This document shows positions 26,721 to 36,600 of a DNA stretch of 50,127 bases, one piece after another. This DNA is from Methylocystis suflitae. Its GTDB lineage: Bacteria; Pseudomonadota; Alphaproteobacteria; Rhizobiales; Beijerinckiaceae. Position numbers and translations under genes: made by a program. The first letter of the stretch is position 1. The number at the start of each line of letters is the position of its first letter. The stretch lies in NCBI RefSeq assembly GCF_024448135.1, contig NZ_JAMRYX010000201.1:1-50127 (forward strand). The letters run 5' to 3'. The notes beneath the pieces were generated by a model. It was not told the origin of the DNA and did no database searches. It saw only the letters and a program-made list of their open reading frames with translations.

Positions 26721-27021
26721 GAGTCAACCAGCTTCGGCAGCGATGCGGTTTCAATGGGGGGGCGACAGTGGTGGTCTCCAATCTTTATGGACGAGCGACG
26801 TTGGCGGCAGCGCCATGGTCGTCATTCAATGACTGAAGAGCTTCTATCTGCAGCATGTCCGCTTTTTTTAAGCGACGCAGCGGCGCCAATATTTTATGCG
26901 CGATTTTGGTGCCCCCCGCCATAAGCACGCCACTATCCTATCATATAAATGAACAACTCAATCGTTGCTTGCCTTCAGATCACAGCTCTGTCAAAAATAC
27001 TGAAAGGAACGTCAACGACAA

Positions 27022-27951
27022 ATGAATGTACGCTTCTCCTCCATCAACGCCATCAAAGCTGACTTCAGCGATATTTATGCCTCTGATGATCCTCGGGATT
27101 ATTTCAAGGTGCTTGGGAAATTAAACTATGTCATTCCACAACTCGCCGCTCCAGTATTGCTTCAATTGGCCGAACGTCTGATCGAGATCAAAGGCCGGCC
27201 TATCACGATTCTCGATGTCGGCTGCTCCTATGGCCTGCTGTCGGCGACGGCGCGGCTCGGCTTGAGCATCAGTCAATTATGCGCCCGCTACGAGGCCGAA
27301 CCGATTCAGGCGCTTGATCCCCAACGGCTCGCGTCCTTCGACGCAAAATATTTCGCAAGCTGGCCCAAGCGCCCCGATATCCGCTTCATCGGCCTCGATT
27401 GCTCTCCTCAAGCCATCTCTTATGCATTGACCGTAGGCCTGATCGAGAAAGGCCTCGTTATCGATCTCGAGACAAATGCGCCTGACGGAAACGCTCGCTC
27501 CCTCATTTCCCAGGCCGATCTGATCATATCCACTGGCGCTGTCGGCTATATCTCGGAGAAAACTTTCTCAAAGCTGCTCCAGGCGTTTCCGGCCGGCAAA
27601 TCGGCATGGGTCGCCTCTTTCGTCCTGCGGATGTTCGACTACGCCAAAATCGCAAAGACGCTCCATGAACATGGGCTGGAGACCGAACGTCTCAACGACG
27701 TGACTTTCGTGCAACGACGATTCCAGGACCGGTCGGAACTATGCAGCGCGATCGATCTGATCAAATCGCGCGGCCTCGATCCCTCCGGCAAGGAAGACGA
27801 GGGTTTCTACCATGCGGAACTTTTCCTATCCCGTCCCACGAACGAGGTCCGCAAAGCGAGCTTAAGCAGGATTGTCTCGGTCGACTGCGATAACGCTGCG
27901 GAACAGCTCTTGGAAATCGCGTCCAATGAATTCCATCGCGATCTCCATTGA
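27022..27951 (+). CDS. Class I SAM-dependent methyltransferase-like protein
   Basis: 309 residues, start MNVRFSSINAIKADFSDIY. A nucleotide-fold motif I, ITILDVGCSYGLLSA near residue 62, is followed by an acidic residue region and the strand LIISTGAVGYIS near residue 175, as in class I methyltransferases. An FRDTK-like target region is absent and I cannot name the substrate. The stretch PRDYFKVLGKLNYVIPQ before motif I occurs in family members annotated only as 'methyltransferase type 12-like'. Its 3' end overlaps the next gene by 26 bases, implying co-translation with the ABC ATPase fragment. GC use is slightly lower than neighbours. Confidence 0.6.
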   Translation: MNVRFSSINAIKADFSDIYASDDPRDYFKVLGKLNYVIPQLAAPVLLQLAERLIEIKGRPITILDVGCSYGLLSATARLGLSISQLCARYEAEPIQALDPQRLASFDAKYFASWPKRPDIRFIGLDCSPQAISYALTVGLIEKGLVIDLETNAPDGNARSLISQADLIISTGAVGYISEKTFSKLLQAFPAGKSAWVASFVLRMFDYAKIAKTLHEHGLETERLNDVTFVQRRFQDRSELCSAIDLIKSRGLDPSGKEDEGFYHAELFLSRPTNEVRKASLSRIVSVDCDNAAEQLLEIASNEFHRDLH

Positions 27952-28243
27952 AGGCGTCTCCAAATCATACGACGATGGACTGACGCAAGCTGTAGGGGAT
28001 TTGTCCCTTAGCATCGAACCTAACGAATTCATCGCGCTTGTTGGAGGCTCTGGCTCTGGCAAAACGACGACGCTTAAAATGATCAACCGCCTTGTGGCGC
28101 AGGATTGCGGCGCGATCAGCGTCCTCCGTCAGCGCACCGACGCCGTAGCCGGCCATGAGCTGCGAAGAAGAATAGGCTATGTGTTTCAGGGCGTCGGCCT
28201 CTTCCCTCATATGACGATCGCAGAAAACGTAGCGGTGACGCCG
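27926..28243 (+). pseudogene. Truncated ABC ATPase, osmoprotectant (OpuCA/ProV-like) type
   Basis: From ATG 27926 the frame reads ISIEGVSKSYDDGLTQAV, Walker A GGSGSGKTT, KMINRLVAQDCGAI and the Q-loop YVFQGVGLFPHMTIAENV. This matches glycine-betaine/choline uptake ATPases, where 'KMINRLIEP' and 'GLFPHMTI' are characteristic. Homology stops at VAVTP (28243); the signature motif, Walker B and CBS domains are missing because unrelated minus-strand DNA begins there. No permease or binding-protein gene is nearby. It cannot be functional. Confidence 0.8.
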
Positions 28244-28417
28244 AACGCCGAATGTCATCCCCATGCACACCATTGGATCGAACATCCACCCGGCGATCGA
28301 AATCAAGGCGCCAGATGGCGCTTGCACCATTAAAAACTGGCCCGTCGCTCGCTGCTCTATCCGGCGCATCACACCTTCGCAGCGGAAATATGGATGCCAA
28401 GGATAGCGTACTTCCAT
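28244..28417 (-). pseudogene. DUF5372-like fragment
   Basis: The minus-strand frame from 28417 reads MEVRYPWHPYF, then RRIEQRATGQFLMVQAP and GWMFDPMVCMGMT. Its pattern (VRYP-HP near the start, W-M-F-D-P later) matches the gene at 30598-31131, which accompanies the serine recombinase. Beyond 28244 the frame runs into the antisense of the ABC ATPase. So this is a truncated relic of a second such cassette. Confidence 0.5.
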
Positions 28418-28454
28418 TTGCCGCCCGACATGGGCAGAATGAACGGGAGAAGGC

Positions 28455-28500
28455 TTTTACGCGCAAGAATGTCTTATTCGCCGGGCACGACGAGGGCGCT
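28455..28500 (+). pseudogene. IS66 tnpC remnant, left piece
   Basis: The frame reads FTRKNVLFAGHDEGA, the conserved block near the C-terminus of TnpC (compare TRKNALFAGHDEGG in the first IS66). Homology ends at the border of the serine recombinase cassette and resumes at about 31097. Confidence 0.75.
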
Positions 28501-28525
28501 TCATACTGCTCATCTGGCGATATCC

Positions 28526-30601
28526 TTATAAATCAAGAAGGTTTTGGAGCTGATTTTGAGATCTCGGACGCCGTCGGCGCCGCGCGTCGGCTTCACGGCG
28601 GACACCGTCCTGCTGCACGTCGTCGTGCCGGATTATCAACGGCGCCCCGGGGCACAGTTGCTGAGCTGGGAGCAAACCGCTGGTGACTAGCCGATAGACC
28701 GTCGCGCGACTAACTTGCAGAACGTCGGCTGCTTCGTCGAGGGTTATCTCGCCGCGCTCGACTCGTTCGCCCTCGCGATAGACGGGGATGCCGTTGGTGT
28801 TCCGGAGACCGCAGACATGGGCACGGGTCCACGCCGCGCCGCGCCCCGTCAGTTTGCCAGAACGATTTAATATGGCGGCGATCGCCTGGTCCGGCAGTTG
28901 CCGCGCCAGCACACGAACGAGATCAACGACATCGGCGGCCACCGTCCAGCGGGTCTGCCCGACCTTGTTCTTCTTGACCGTCATCTCGGTATGATCGCCG
29001 CCCTGCCAGTGGATGACGAGAGCCAGAGTTTCACCGACGACGTCGACAACAATCTCTTCGATAAGCAGCCTGATTATCTTCTTGCGCGTCTCGTTCGAAG
29101 CGCCTTGACTGTTCCACGCCTTGACCAAGTCCTTACCAAGGGTCATCAGTTTTGCATGATCTTCGGCAGAGAGCGCAGGGGCCTCCTTCGCCCGATTGAA
29201 TTCCTCGAGTTGCATCTCCAGATCGCGCAACTGCAGCAGCTTCTCGTTCCAGCGCCGCTCCAACTCGCCGGCCACCATGCGATTGTCGGGGTCGACGGCG
29301 TCGTATTAGCGACGCGCCCGGGCTGCCTCGTATTGGGCCTGTTGAATAGCGTTCTCGATCTGCTGGCGTTTGTCGCCTTGGCGCTCGGTCTGGGCCTCCA
29401 TCGCAGCTAGCGCCGCCTCTATCCCCAGGGGTTGCAACCGGTCGAGCACTTCCTGGGCGACGTGACGATCAACGCGCATTCCGCCAAAGCCTATGCAGTT
29501 GTCGGCGGCTTTCGCGCTAAAGGCTCCGCGGCAGATATAGCGTTGCGTGTTGCCGCCCTTGCCGGTGTATTGGATGTGCAGGCGTCGGCCGCAGCGCGCG
29601 CAGCGGAATAGTCCCGGCAACAAAGCTTCGCCGCGCCTTACGGAGCCACGGCCCATATAGCTCTTTCCATTGGCGTTGTCGGCGATCAGGTGCTGGTTCC
29701 TCTCGAACTCCGCCCAAGAAATATAGCCCTCATGGTGATCATGGATCAAAACCTCCCAGTCCTTCCAGTTGCGCCGGAGATTGTCGCGCATGATCCGCTT
29801 ACGGCCGCCTTCGATCGTCACACGGGTTCCTCGTCGGCCATAGGCGTAGGAACCGGCATACACCGGGTTGGTCAGCACGTGATACAGCGTGTGATACGCT
29901 GGCGCCTTCCATTCGATCGGGCATTTGCCGCGCCCTTGCATGATCGCGGGAACGAGCACGTTCTCCTGTCTGAACCAAAGCAGGACTTGGCGGACCGACT
30001 GGAGTTCGGCGAACTTGCGGAAGACGAGCAAGATACCGTCTTGGACACGCCGATCAGGATCCTTTTCGATTCGGTCGTCATCGGTCTTCAAGTAGCCGAC
30101 GGCGACGGTCAGATGGAGTTCGCCGCGGCGCGCCTTCTGGCGCATAGCCTCAATGGACCGCTGACGGAAGACAGATAGCTCCATCTCGCTCATGGTGCCC
30201 TTCATACCGAGCAATAGCCGGTCATTGGGCGAACGCGGATCATAGGCGGCATCTTCGTCGACGATTAGCGTGCCGACCAAGCCACAGAACTCAAGTAACG
30301 TGTGCCAGTCACGGCCGTTCCTCGCCAGGCGTGAAGCTTCCAGCGACACGACAGCGCCAACGCGGCCTTCGCAGATCGCGGCCAGCAGCTTCTGAAATCC
30401 CGGCCGGACCGTGCCGCCACCTGATTTGCCAAGATCGTCGTCGATGAGCTGGACGTCGTTCCAGCCCAGCTGCCGTGCTCGCTCGACCAAAGCGTACTGG
30501 CGCCGCTGGCTCTCTAGATTATTAGCCACTTGGTAGGCGGTCGACTGCCGCACGTAAACGAAGGCGGCGCGGGCGAGGTGGTCGGGCGCGATTTTACTCA
30601 T
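28526..30601 (-). pseudogene. Large serine recombinase with one in-frame stop
   Basis: The first part (30601-29306) encodes 431 residues: resolvase domain with AAFVYVRQSTAYQV (nucleophile Ser), SLEASRLARNGRDWHTLL (Arg motif) and GTMSEMELSVFRQRS, a recombinase domain with NPVYAGSYAYGR, and a zinc ribbon (FRCARCGRRLHI, later YICRG and NCIGF). It halts at TAA 29306-29308. The same frame continues directly as YDAVDPDNRMVAGELERRWN, a coiled coil, and ends with a MerR/excisionase-like helix-turn-helix (ITLDEAADVLQVSRATVYRLV). Family members read R-Q-Y at the stop, so CAA to TAA is the likely change. Full length would be ~692 residues. The two halves might still be made separately (ATG at 29278). 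Confidence 0.85.
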
Positions 30602-30776
30602 CGCCTGCCTCCTGCTTGGCCGTGACAGCTGGATTGCTGGTCGCTGTCATCATCGCCTCCGTCAGCAATGCCTGGAGAAGCGCCACGGCCGTCTGCCGCT
30701 CGCAGCCGGTCAACTCCACGACCGGTTCGGCAGGTGTGACGAACAAGTCCAGTTGCGTGCGCGACAACTTCTTCAT
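30594..30776 (-). CDS. Small conserved protein of the recombinase cassette
   Basis: Start at 30776 gives MKKLSRTQLDLFVTPAEP, with a helical remainder (ERQTAVALLQALLTEAMM). The open frame runs further upstream but the shorter start fits the family of ~60-residue proteins I associate with these cassettes. Its stop overlaps the recombinase start by several bases, so the pair is translationally coupled. Function unknown; a recombination directionality role is conceivable but unproven. Confidence 0.6.
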   Translation of the reverse strand: MKKLSRTQLDLFVTPAEPVVELTGCERQTAVALLQALLTEAMMTATSNPAVTAKQEAGDE

Positions 30777-31131
30777 GGCCGATCCCTCCGGGGTCTCTGG
30801 TCCCGGAAGAATAGGCCATGAGGTGATCGACCAGCCCGCGTAGGAGGATGAGTTGGCCAATGGGAAGCCGCGGAACGGCTACAATCGCAGAGGCGCCAGC
30901 CTCCTGATCAAACATCCATTCAGGAACTTGGTAAGAGCCGCCGTGCGACTGACGAATCAGGAAATAACGAACACCGTCATGCACCTGGTCTCCCACGACC
31001 AGGACCGTCTGACCGACAAGCGGGTGGAAAGGATACCTGACCTCCGCTTCGAATGTCAGAAACCCGGCACTATGATCCCGGTTCTGAAGTCGGAGCTGAA
31101 AACTGGGCGCTGCTACGTGCAAACTGAACAA
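30598..31131 (-). CDS. DUF5372-like protein of the recombinase cassette
   Basis: The frame starts MFSLHVAAPSF and contains AEVRYPFHPLVGQTVLVVGD, then VRYFLIRQSHGGSYQVPEWMF and LPIGQLILLRGLVDHLMA. This beta-rich fold with a 'YPFHPL' start is the pattern of DUF5372-like proteins found beside IS66 and recombinase genes. The family normally ends after GGIGHEE (about residue 120), but here the frame continues ~57 codons and overlaps the following small gene, so a lost stop or an indel near 30770 is likely. Function unknown. Confidence 0.6.
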   Translation of the reverse strand: MFSLHVAAPSFQLRLQNRDHSAGFLTFEAEVRYPFHPLVGQTVLVVGDQVHDGVRYFLIRQSHGGSYQVPEWMFDQEAGASAIVAVPRLPIGQLILLRGLVDHLMAYSSGTRDPGGIGHEEVVAHATGLVRHTCRTGRGVDRLRAADGRGASPGIADGGDDDSDQQSSCHGQAGGRR

Positions 31132-31246
31132 CGTTGGTCCCGTCGCCTACGTCGCCAAAACGCTACAAGCCGTTCTCGACGGTCATCCTCAAAGCCGCAT
31201 TGAGGAACTGATGCCGTTCCTCTCGGCGTCAAGCCTCGCCGAATAG
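31097..31246 (+). pseudogene. IS66 tnpC remnant, right piece
   Basis: The frame ATCKLNNVGPVAYVAKTLQ, then GHPQSRIEELMPFLSASSLAE to TAG 31244-31246, is the C-terminus of TnpC, equivalent to CKLNGVEPYAWMK...QSRIDELMPW in the first IS66. About 30 bases on, GAGCGCTAC at 31271-31279 fits an IS66 right end. A small internal deletion or frameshift lies just before ATCKLN. Confidence 0.8.
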
Positions 31247-31414
31247 GGTTAGGAAAAGCGCTCACCTCTTGAGCGCTACCGGGGAACGCTTCGGGGCGTC
31301 CTCCCGAAATGCCTCCGCTGACGGACAACGCAGGCGCAAATCTCAAGGACGCCGCGCCAGCCGATTAGAGAGAATGCGCCACATGCGCTGACGCTCTGCG
31401 CTGCGGCGGATTTG

Positions 31415-31873
31415 TCAGCGACCCTTTCGAAGGTCAATATCAGGTTCAAGCTGCCGTACAATCTGAAAAAATTTGTGCTTCTGGTCTCGATCCTGGAAGA
31501 TCAAAGTAACGCGAGCGCCGGTCGGCCATTTCAAGCGAGCGCGGTTATCGGATATTGAAACGACGCTTTCGATAGTTTCGAGCGAACCCTCGGTCCGCCA
31601 CAAAACGAGCGGCATGGGAAGGAACCGGAATCGGCGCGGCGCTGAAATGTTATGAGAAAAAACCCTCACGCCAAGGACTTCCGCGGCCAATGCCTGAAGA
31701 GCGTAAACGAAGAAAAAAAGTCCCGCCAGCCCGGTCGCCGAAGCGCCGCCCGCCGCGCAGATGACGGCGGCCACAGCCAAAAGGATCGCCCAAGACACGC
31801 AATATCGAACATTGCGAAAGATGACGGCTTGCGCAGGTTTGATCTCTGATTGGTTGATCGAGAATATGTTCAT
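31415..31873 (-). CDS. Membrane protein with two helices and a PH-like tail
   Basis: 152 residues. Two adjacent hydrophobic segments (VSWAILLAVAAVICAA and GLAGLFFFVYALQAL) lie at residues ~28-65, followed by a soluble domain with alternating strands (RFRFLPMPLVLWRTEG, TIESVVSISDNRARLKWPTG, ARVTLIFQD) and a final helix KHKFFQIVRQLE. That layout resembles bacterial PH-domain membrane proteins, but the sequence match is weak. No neighbour shares its strand closely. Function unknown. Confidence 0.55.
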   Translation of the reverse strand: MNIFSINQSEIKPAQAVIFRNVRYCVSWAILLAVAAVICAAGGASATGLAGLFFFVYALQALAAEVLGVRVFSHNISAPRRFRFLPMPLVLWRTEGSLETIESVVSISDNRARLKWPTGARVTLIFQDRDQKHKFFQIVRQLEPDIDLRKGR

Positions 31874-31992
31874 CGACGACGCCTCGTAAGGAACGCTTCA
31901 CGGCAACCTCCCAGCGCTCTTGCGCGAGCCCTGGACTGCATCAGAACGATGACGACAATCTGGCAAAGCACTACGACAGCAATTTCACGACC

Positions 31993-33497
31993 TGTCGGGA
32001 GCCATCTTGGCGGAAAGAATTCCTGCCGGAGGGTTCTCGATGAAATGGACGTTAAAGCTCGAACGCATTGACGAAGCTGGCAATTTGCACTCAACCACAG
32101 TCGCGTACGTCGAGCGGCCCGAACTGACGTCCGAGGCCGATCTCGGTCTCACCCATGACGATGGCAAATACTTGCTCCGGCGAGTCCAAGCGGAAGTCGC
32201 TCAGGAACACGTTCGCACCCTCATCTCGAAATCCGGCCCTGTCTGGCCTGTGGTCGCTCCGTTCCATCAAAGAACATCGGCGCCGGCGGCTCGACACGGT
32301 GTTTGGACATCTGCGCATTCATGCGCCTCGCTTCGAGGCCTGCGTTTGCGGGCGGCCTGCCGCCTCGTCTCCCATGGCCGTCCTCTTTCCGCATCGCTCT
32401 ACGCCTGAGCTGAGACATCTACAGGTCAAGCTGGGGTGCAAGTTTTCCTATCAACAAGCCGCCGACGTCCTGAACGAATTTCTCCCCGATCTCTCTTGTT
32501 TCAATCACGCGACGACCCGCAATCGCGTCCTGGCCGTAGGAAAGGCGATCGAAGCAGAAACGAGAGCCGAAATCGCCGAGAAGCCAAAAGTCGAGAAGCC
32601 CGTCGAACATATGATCGTCGGCATCGATGGGACGTTTGTCAAAGCCACACGCTCGAAAAATCAACGCAAGAATTTCGAGATCGTGCTCGGCCGGATCGAA
32701 GCCAGCGAGCGCCAGGAGAAAATCTTCGCCGCGGTACGCGATCTCGATGATCTCGCACTGAGCGAGTTCATTCCGCTCTTCGCAGCGCCGGAAGTGGATC
32801 CGCCACCAAGCTCACCGTTCTCTCTGACGGAGAGGACGCCATGAGGCTGATGGCCGGTCAATGGTTGAACGGGCGCGTTGAACATCGGCTTGATTGGTTT
32901 CAACTGAGACGCCGAATTCAATGGCTCGGGCGAAGCATCTATTGGACGATCGATTATGACGAGCCTGCCTACGAGCAAAGGCTCGCCCGTTACCGACGCA
33001 ATTTGCGTAGCGTGCGATGGAATGTCTGGCATTATGGCAAGTCGCGCCATGCGCGATGGATGATCGCATTGTCGCGCTTGGGCGCGCAGCTGCTTTCTCA
33101 TCGCAATGAGTTTGACGCGGCTGGCGGTGACCTTTCGAAAATTGAAGCCGCTTGCAAGCGCTTCGACGAACTCGAAGGCTATCTCTATTCGAATATCGGT
33201 TCGCTGACGGATTATGGAAGGGCTCGGCGCCAAGGCGAACGGATTGCAACAGCCAACATCGAATCCACGGTGAACCAATTGATCAATCAACGCATGCGCA
33301 AGAAGCGCCAGATGCGGTGGTCTCGGCTAGGCGCTCAGCTGATGCTCCATGTCCGGACTGCTCATCTCAACGGAACTCTCGAACGCTACTGCGGTCCGCC
33401 ACAGCCGGTTGAATGGACATGGCCGAATGATAACGCATTTCGACAAGCCGCCTGACCCCCAACTTCTTTCCGGTCTCAGCCAAGATGGCTCCTGACA
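31993..33497 (+). mobile_element. ISKra4-family element with intact ends and dead transposase
   Basis: TGTCGGGAGCCATCTTGGC at 31993-32011 and the inverted copy at 33479-33497 differ at one position in 19. The enclosed 1.5 kb holds one transposase gene with two frameshifts. No convincing target duplication is visible. Confidence 0.75.
32040..33455 (+). pseudogene. ISKra4-family transposase with two frameshifts
   Basis: The start MKWTLKLERIDEAGNLH at 32040 leads to VQAEVAQEHVRTL; the frame then shifts at about 32230-32290 and continues RRRRLDTVFGHLRIHAPRF, CVCGRP, ELRHLQVKLGCKFSYQQAAD and VGIDGTFVKATRS (first catalytic Asp region). A second shift near 32800 moves to the frame LTVLSDGEDAMRLM, then DYDEPAYEQRL, NIESTVNQLINQRM and QMRWSRLGAQLMLHVR, ending at 33453-33455. 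Corrected length is ~470 residues, normal for the family. Two independent frameshifts make it inactive. Confidence 0.85.
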
Positions 33498-33499
33498 AA

Positions 33500-33556
33500 C
33501 GAGCAGCAACGCGCGCGAACCGGCGCATTCTAGCAATTAAGCGCAACGTGACAGTC
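33500..33556. repeat. Dispersed ~55-bp repeat, copy B
   Basis: AGCAGCAACGCGCGCGAACC, continuing through GCGCATTCTAGC to GCAACGTGACAG, aligns with 9192-9251. It starts right outside the ISKra4 right end. Confidence 0.5.
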
Positions 33557-33615
33557 AGAGCCGCCTCCGCCTTCTTTCGCTTCGTCTCTTATTCGATGGA
33601 GCGCTATTTGGCGAT

Positions 33616-36600
33616 TCACGAGCTGCTTTCCGCAGCCCGGGCGCAGGCGGAACAGTCGCTCCGGGCGGCGCGCGACGGCTTGTCTCGCGCGCGGCGCGCG
33701 TCCTTGTCGCGGGCGATGGGTATTTTCACTATTGCCTTCATCTGCGGCGCGAGCAACGCCTGCGGATTGGGCGCGCCCACGACCACAACAAAGCTTTTTC
33801 CATCGGGTCCCGCTTCTGGCGACGGGCGGATGGTCTTCACCTGGCCCTCGAAAACGCGGCCGGGAAGAGAGTCGAGGGTGATGGAGACCGGGCGCCCGAC
33901 CTCGACGGCTGCGGCGTCTTTCTCCGCGATGCGGGCCTCTATGCGCGCCTCGGGCAGGGCTACCACGAAGAGCGGGGGTTGTGTCGCGCTCGCCTCGGCT
34001 CTCCCGCCCGTTTCAACGGGCCGCGAGACGATTTTTCCGGCGACGGGCGAAAAAATGTTCGTCTTGTCGAGTTCGACTTCGGCGGCGCGCAACGCCGCTT
34101 CGTGCTTGGCGATCAGCGCATCGTCGCTCTTCGTCTTCGCCACGGCGCGCGCATAGGCGCTTCTATAACGGCCCAACTTGCTGCGTATCGCGGCGTTGCG
34201 TTTCGCGAGCGCCTGACGACGCTCCAGCGCCGCCTTCGCGCGCGTGGCTTCGGCGAGGTTCTTCTCGTATTTCTTCCTTGCGGCGTCGAGATCGGCCTTC
34301 GCGCGCTCCAGCGCGGCGCGATAGGGCTTAGGGTCGATCCTGGCGCACAACTGGCCGACGTTCACTTCCGCGCCCGCCTCGCAGTAGATGGCTTCGATCG
34401 CGCCCGAAACAGGGGCCGTCACCCGCGCAACGCTCTCTACGCTGACGATGCCCTCCGCCACGACGCTTCGCGTCGTCGGCCGTCGCCCTTCCCTCTCGGC
34501 GACAGATCGGACGCCGGGCGCCTCCCGCCACGACCAATAGAGCCAGCTCCCGCCGACTGCGATGATCGCGAGCACGCCGATCGCCGATGCGCGAATTAGC
34601 TTCAGGTCGTAGGCCTCGCCAGCCGCACGGGATCGCAGAAATTTGAGAAACTCCAGCACGACAAGCGACATGAAGGCGAAGGACAGCAATCGGAACGCAT
34701 CCTCTAAAGACACGCGCGTCGTCTTGAGAAGCCCGGCGAGAAATTCGCTCTGCTGGATCGACATCTGCACGGAAATCGACAGGACAATTACGACAAGCAG
34801 AGCGACGTTCGAAAACAGGCTGTCGCGCCAGATCGGGTTCCGGCTCCGCACGCTGAGCGAGGTGAAGAGTTGGGCGAAGACCATCGCCATGAAGGCGTAT
34901 GTGCGGGCGAGCTCCAGGGTCCCGTAGCGCAGGCCGTAGACGTAAGCGACGAACGACACGACGGTTGTCGGAGCGGCAACGAGAAACATCGTCCAGAGAA
35001 ACTCCTCGTCGGCGATTTCCTCGTTCCGCTCCCGCGGACGCTTGTTCATCACCGAAGCGTCGACGCGATCCGCGGCAAGACACAGCGCCGGGGGACCATC
35101 GGTGATAAGATTGATCCACAGCAGATGGATGGGGAGCAGCGGCGCCGGCAAACCGATGATGATGCTAATCGCCATGACGATAAGTTCGCCTGAATTGCAG
35201 GCGAGAAGGTAGAGGAGCGTCTTGCGGATATTCTCATAGATGCCGCGTCCTTCCTCGATCGCGGCGATGATGGTGGCGAAATTGTCGTCGGTGATGATCA
35301 TGTCGGAGGCCTGTTTTGTCACCTCCGTGCCCGTGCGCCCCATCGCTACGCCAATGTCGGCGCCCTTGATCGCGGGCGCATCGTTCACCCCGTCCCCCGT
35401 CATCGCGACGACCGCGTCGTTGGCCTGCCATGCTCTGACGATGCGCAGTTTGTGCGCCGCGTTCACACGGGCGTAGATGGTCGTATCGGCAACCTTCGTC
35501 ACCAGGGCTTCGTCCGTCAGCCTATCCAATTCCGCGCCGGACAGAATGCGCCCGCTGGCGTCTATTCCGAGTTCGCGGCCAATGGCATAGGCGGTGTGGG
35601 GATGGTCGCCAGTGATGACCACGACGCGCACGCCGGCGCTTCGACACTTCGCCAGAGCGTCTTTTGCTTCCGGTCTCGGCGGATCGTAGAGGCCCGAGAG
35701 ACCGACGAAGACGAGATCGTTTTCGATCGCTTCCGGCGCTGTTTCATCGATCGACGTCGGCTCGAGATCACGGAACGCCGAGCCGAGCACGCGTAGGGCG
35801 CGATCGGCGAATTCGCTGTTCTGGCGGGCAATCTCCTCCCGGTCTGCGGCCGTCATGCGCCGCACGCCAGACTCATCCCATATGTGCGAGCAACGTTCGA
35901 GCAAGACGTCGGGCGCGCCATTCGTCAGGACGCGTAGCCGCCCCTCGGGCAGGCGGCGGACGATGGAATGCAGCTTGCGATCCGAGTCGAAAGGTATCTC
36001 GAAAATTTTCGGCTGAACCCGTTCGAGCGCGTCCCGATCCGCTCCGGCCTTTCTTCCCGCGAGGAGGAGCGCGCCTTCCGTCGGATCGCCAATCACTCTC
36101 CATGCGTCGTCCTCTTGCTCGAAGCGCACATTATTGCAGCCTACAAGGATTTCGCTCAATCGCGTCAGCGCGGCATCGCGGCCGGGCTCGATCGTTTTGT
36201 CTTCGAATCGGATGTCGCCGTCGCCGCCATAGCCTTCGCCGCTGACCTCATACGCCCGCCCGGCGACGAGCAGCCTGCGCACGGTCATTTGACCGACCGT
36301 GAGCGTCCCGGTCTTGTCCGTACAGATCACATTGGCCGAACCGAGCGTTTCGACCGAAGCCAATCGTCTCACGAGCGCGTGACGCCTCGACATCCTCACC
36401 ACGCCGAGCGATAGCGCCGCCGTGACGACGGCCGGCAGACTCTCGGGTATGGCCGCGACCGCGAGACTGACCGAGGTCATGAATAGTTCCAGGATGTCCC
36501 CACCCCGCCATAGTCCAAGGCCGAACAGCAGGGAGACGATCCCGAGAGACGCCCAGACTAGGATTCGCCCGAATGCCTCCAGTCGCTGCTGCAGCGGCGT

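Larger units (their letters stand above)
28500..31096 (-). mobile_element. Serine-recombinase cassette inserted in IS66 tnpC
   Basis: Three minus-strand genes (DUF5372-like, a ~60-residue protein, large serine recombinase) lie between two pieces of one IS66 tnpC: DEGA ends at about 28500 and AEN-W-A-L resumes near 31097, then ATCKLNNV. Borders are good to about 15 bases because the tnpC copy is decayed. I see no clear terminal inverted repeats, as expected for serine-recombinase integration. Confidence 0.7.

Noticed and set aside
33616-36300. Large plus-strand frames antisense to the fusion gene
   Set aside because: They show no domain, mirror the codon structure of the minus-strand gene and are high-GC shadow frames.
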